From assembly GCA_937926265.1 (NCBI GenBank), contig CALAZS010000105.1, forward strand, positions 1 through 7,214: DNA of 7,214 bases, given 5' to 3'. Below the pieces are notes generated by a model. The model was given only the letters and a program-made list of their open reading frames with translations, made no database searches and was not told the DNA's origin. Source of the DNA: an uncultured Gammaproteobacteria bacterium (GTDB taxonomy: Bacteria > Pseudomonadota > Gammaproteobacteria > Chromatiales > Chromatiaceae). This document shows positions 5,659 through 7,214 of this stretch, piece after piece (positions within the stretch are counted from its first letter, which is position 1; every line of letters starts with the position of its first letter). Made by a program: the position numbers and the translations under genes.

Positions 5659-6624
5659 ATGAAATTCGGTTTTAAATCCCTTTTGGTCTCAGCAGGACTG
5701 GTTGCGTCACTTGCAATCCCATCCTCTGTTTTGGCTGCTGGCGTTACTAAGGATCTGCCATATCCATCCGGTGATATTACAGCAGACCAGCTGGCTGACC
5801 AGGTTTACTTTGTTAACCATTTTTACGTTTTCAACAACTATGCCATTACTAAGAAAGGTAAAGACATCACTGTTCTGGTTAGTAAGTCAAAAGGCAAAAA
5901 ACCGACTACCAATACTCTGGAACGTTACCTGAACAACAACTATAGCGATGGTGTTGTTAAAGCAAAAGACTTGGCGATTTTCCGTTCAGGTAAGCTTAAA
6001 GGTACCGGCATGTTAATCACCGATTTTACCGATGCTGCAAAATCTCAGTCTTATTCAATCTGGTTACCGGCACTTCGTAAGATTCGTCGTTTTGCAGAAC
6101 CTGCGCATGATGATGCATGGGGTGGTACAGACTTTACTTTTGGCGATGTAACACTGCGTAAACCAAGCCATGAAACTCATGAGCTCCTTGGTAAAGACAC
6201 CTTCAAAGGTTGTCTGGGTGCAATGGAAATTCCTGATGATCAGCAGAGCCGCTATACCAAAAACCTGCCTAAAGAAGGCTCTTGTGCTCACGATGGCAAA
6301 GAAGTTTACAAGCTGAAAAGTACAACCAAGTACGAAAACTGGTGGTACGACTATCGCGTAAGTTACGTTGATTCAAAAACCTTTGCTGATTACCGCACCG
6401 AATATTTTAAAGGCGATAACATGATTAAGGTTATCGACCGTGACTGGGCGAAAGCTGAAGGTTCCGATGACCCACGCGCTGTAGCCTGGAGTTACTGGTA
6501 CGGTAAAACTTTAGCAACAGAACATGAAACCTGGGCGGTTATTCCACAAAATGTTGTCGTCACCAATGGTGATTTCGATGACGACCTGTGGACAGAAAAA
6601 ACACTACGTAAAATCAAAAGATAA
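5659..6624 (+). CDS. Exported periplasmic protein, LolA-like 'outer membrane lipoprotein-sorting' family
   Basis: It encodes 321 residues. A signal peptide is clear: basic MKFGFK, a hydrophobic core of about 7-20, and a likely type I cleavage after Ala26 (SSVLA/AGVT). No lipobox cysteine is present. The mature part carries the pattern I associate with LolA-like lipoprotein-sorting proteins (PF17131 type): YSIWLPALRKIRRF at 132-145, GGTDFTFGDVTLRKPSHE at 155-171, and late in the protein DYRTEYFKGDNMIKVIDRDW, a beta-strand-rich fold expected to bind lipid or another hydrophobic ligand. There are only two cysteines, Cys185 and Cys209, plausibly a disulfide in the periplasm. The ATG at 5659 is preferred over a TTG at 5638 because GGAG at 5649-5652 sits six bases before it and the signal peptide then starts normally. 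Codons favour GGT, GTT, CTG, AAC and CGT, suggesting high expression. A DUF1302-type gene follows after a terminator. The ligand is unknown; family placement is from memory. Confidence 0.72.
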   Translation: MKFGFKSLLVSAGLVASLAIPSSVLAAGVTKDLPYPSGDITADQLADQVYFVNHFYVFNNYAITKKGKDITVLVSKSKGKKPTTNTLERYLNNNYSDGVVKAKDLAIFRSGKLKGTGMLITDFTDAAKSQSYSIWLPALRKIRRFAEPAHDDAWGGTDFTFGDVTLRKPSHETHELLGKDTFKGCLGAMEIPDDQQSRYTKNLPKEGSCAHDGKEVYKLKSTTKYENWWYDYRVSYVDSKTFADYRTEYFKGDNMIKVIDRDWAKAEGSDDPRAVAWSYWYGKTLATEHETWAVIPQNVVVTNGDFDDDLWTEKTLRKIKR

Positions 6625-6631
6625 TAAACAA

Positions 6632-6666
6632 GCCTGAATGGCCAAGTACCATTCAGGCAATTTTTT
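6632..6666 (+). terminator. Intrinsic terminator between the LolA-like and DUF1302-type genes
   Basis: A perfect 10-bp stem, GCCTGAATGG (6632-6641) against CCATTCAGGC (6649-6658), encloses a 7-base loop and is followed by AA and six T residues (6661-6666). It begins seven bases after the stop codon of the LolA-like gene. Because the next gene is on the same strand only 44 bases further on, it may work as a partial terminator that sets different levels for the two proteins. ATTCAGGCAA of the right arm recurs at 6677-6686. Confidence 0.85.
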
Positions 6667-6709
6667 GCTTGTAAGTATTCAGGCAAGCTAAACGGGAGAT
6701 GAAGTACTC

Positions 6710-7214
6710 ATGTTTAAAAAAACAACATTAATGCAATCCATGCTGGTTGCCATGCTTGCGCCAATGGCTGCGCAAGCGGAAGTAACAGCTACTTTTGAAT
6801 TCAAAAATGAAACAGCATTTTTTACCAAAGATGGCTCAACAATTGGTCAGCCAAATGATCAGGTTTCTGGTAAACCAGATAATAGTGCTGGCGATATGTT
6901 CAAATTCCAGAACCAGTTAAAAGCTTTTATCAACGGCGACATCGGTGAAGAAAGCACCTGGCATGCTGAGCTTCAGATCATTTATGATTCAGAAGCTATT
7001 GATACTTCAGACAGCGGTGGTTACGACTACAAAGGACATGAGTCATATACGCAAAACGATTTTTTCCGTGAACTCTATGTAGACACTGAAGCGGGTGGCT
7101 GGGACTGGCGTATAGGTAAACAGCAGGTGGTCTGGGGGACTGCAGACGGTATAAAACTGCTAGATATTATCAATCAAACCGACTTGGTTGATCATTCAGA
7201 TACCGAAGAAAAAT
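6710..7214 (+). CDS. DUF1302-type exported protein, probable outer-membrane beta-barrel; 3' end cut by window
   Basis: The first 168 codons are present and the frame is open at the window edge. A signal peptide is clear: MFKKTTLMQ, a hydrophobic stretch, then a cleavage site after PMAAQA/EVTA. The mature N-terminus alternates polar and non-polar residues (VTATFEFKNETAFF, LKAFINGDI, WHAELQIIYDS) like porin strands. The diagnostic stretch is FFRELYVDTEAGGWDWRIG, then KQQVVWGTADGIKLLDIINQTDL, which matches the RE-YVD...R-GKQQVVWG-ADG---D--N--D pattern of DUF1302 proteins; these are large outer-membrane-type proteins of several hundred residues. GGGAG at 6694-6698 lies 11 bases before the ATG, somewhat far. 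The gene follows the LolA-like gene after the terminator at 6632-6666, a pairing consistent with a shared envelope-trafficking role. Substrate unknown. Confidence 0.8.
   Translation, partial: MFKKTTLMQSMLVAMLAPMAAQAEVTATFEFKNETAFFTKDGSTIGQPNDQVSGKPDNSAGDMFKFQNQLKAFINGDIGEESTWHAELQIIYDSEAIDTSDSGGYDYKGHESYTQNDFFRELYVDTEAGGWDWRIGKQQVVWGTADGIKLLDIINQTDLVDHSDTEEK

Noticed and set aside
6699..6712. Alternative ATG at 6699 for the DUF1302-type protein
   Set aside because: It is out of frame with the signal peptide and conserved motifs that begin at 6710.

Overview
The window looks like ordinary chromosome of a gammaproteobacterium. LeuRS, the QmcA/NfeD pair and the TtcA-type protein all resemble gammaproteobacterial relatives (compared from memory with E. 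coli). I cannot name a genus. Base composition is moderate in the genes and clearly AT-rich in the gap before the last two genes.

Layout: (1) Bases 1-2593, minus strand: leuS, leucyl-tRNA synthetase, complete except probably its stop codon. (2) Bases 2594-2772: a spacer filled by a 118-bp imperfect palindrome whose loop holds a chain of smaller dyads; it looks like a dispersed repeat. (3) Bases 2773-3531, minus strand: a short TtcA-family PP-loop tRNA-thiolation protein with a shifted C-terminal Cys pair. (4) Bases 3532-3689: divergent intergenic region with a second, unrelated 68-bp palindrome and a candidate promoter for the next gene. (5) Bases 3690-5074, plus strand: a two-gene operon encoding a stomatin/SPFH protein (qmcA) and its NfeD-family partner (ybbJ type). 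(6) Bases 5075-5658: a 584-bp AT-rich non-coding stretch with two short tandem duplications, several inverted repeats and a weak terminator candidate. (7) Bases 5659-6624, plus strand: an exported protein that I place in the LolA-like 'outer membrane lipoprotein-sorting' group. (8) A strong intrinsic terminator, then from 6710 to the window end the first 168 codons of a DUF1302-type exported protein, probably an outer-membrane beta-barrel.

The left half is housekeeping: tRNA charging and tRNA thiolation. The middle pair is a membrane-microdomain module: an SPFH scaffold plus a small membrane protein with an OB-fold tail. The right-hand pair looks like an envelope export or trafficking module: a soluble periplasmic LolA-like carrier plus an outer-membrane protein. 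Such pairs often sit beside an RND/MMPL inner-membrane transporter, which would lie beyond base 7214 if present. This last module and the structured intergenic elements are the least understood parts. I see no CRISPR array, tRNA, rRNA, transposase gene or phage gene.
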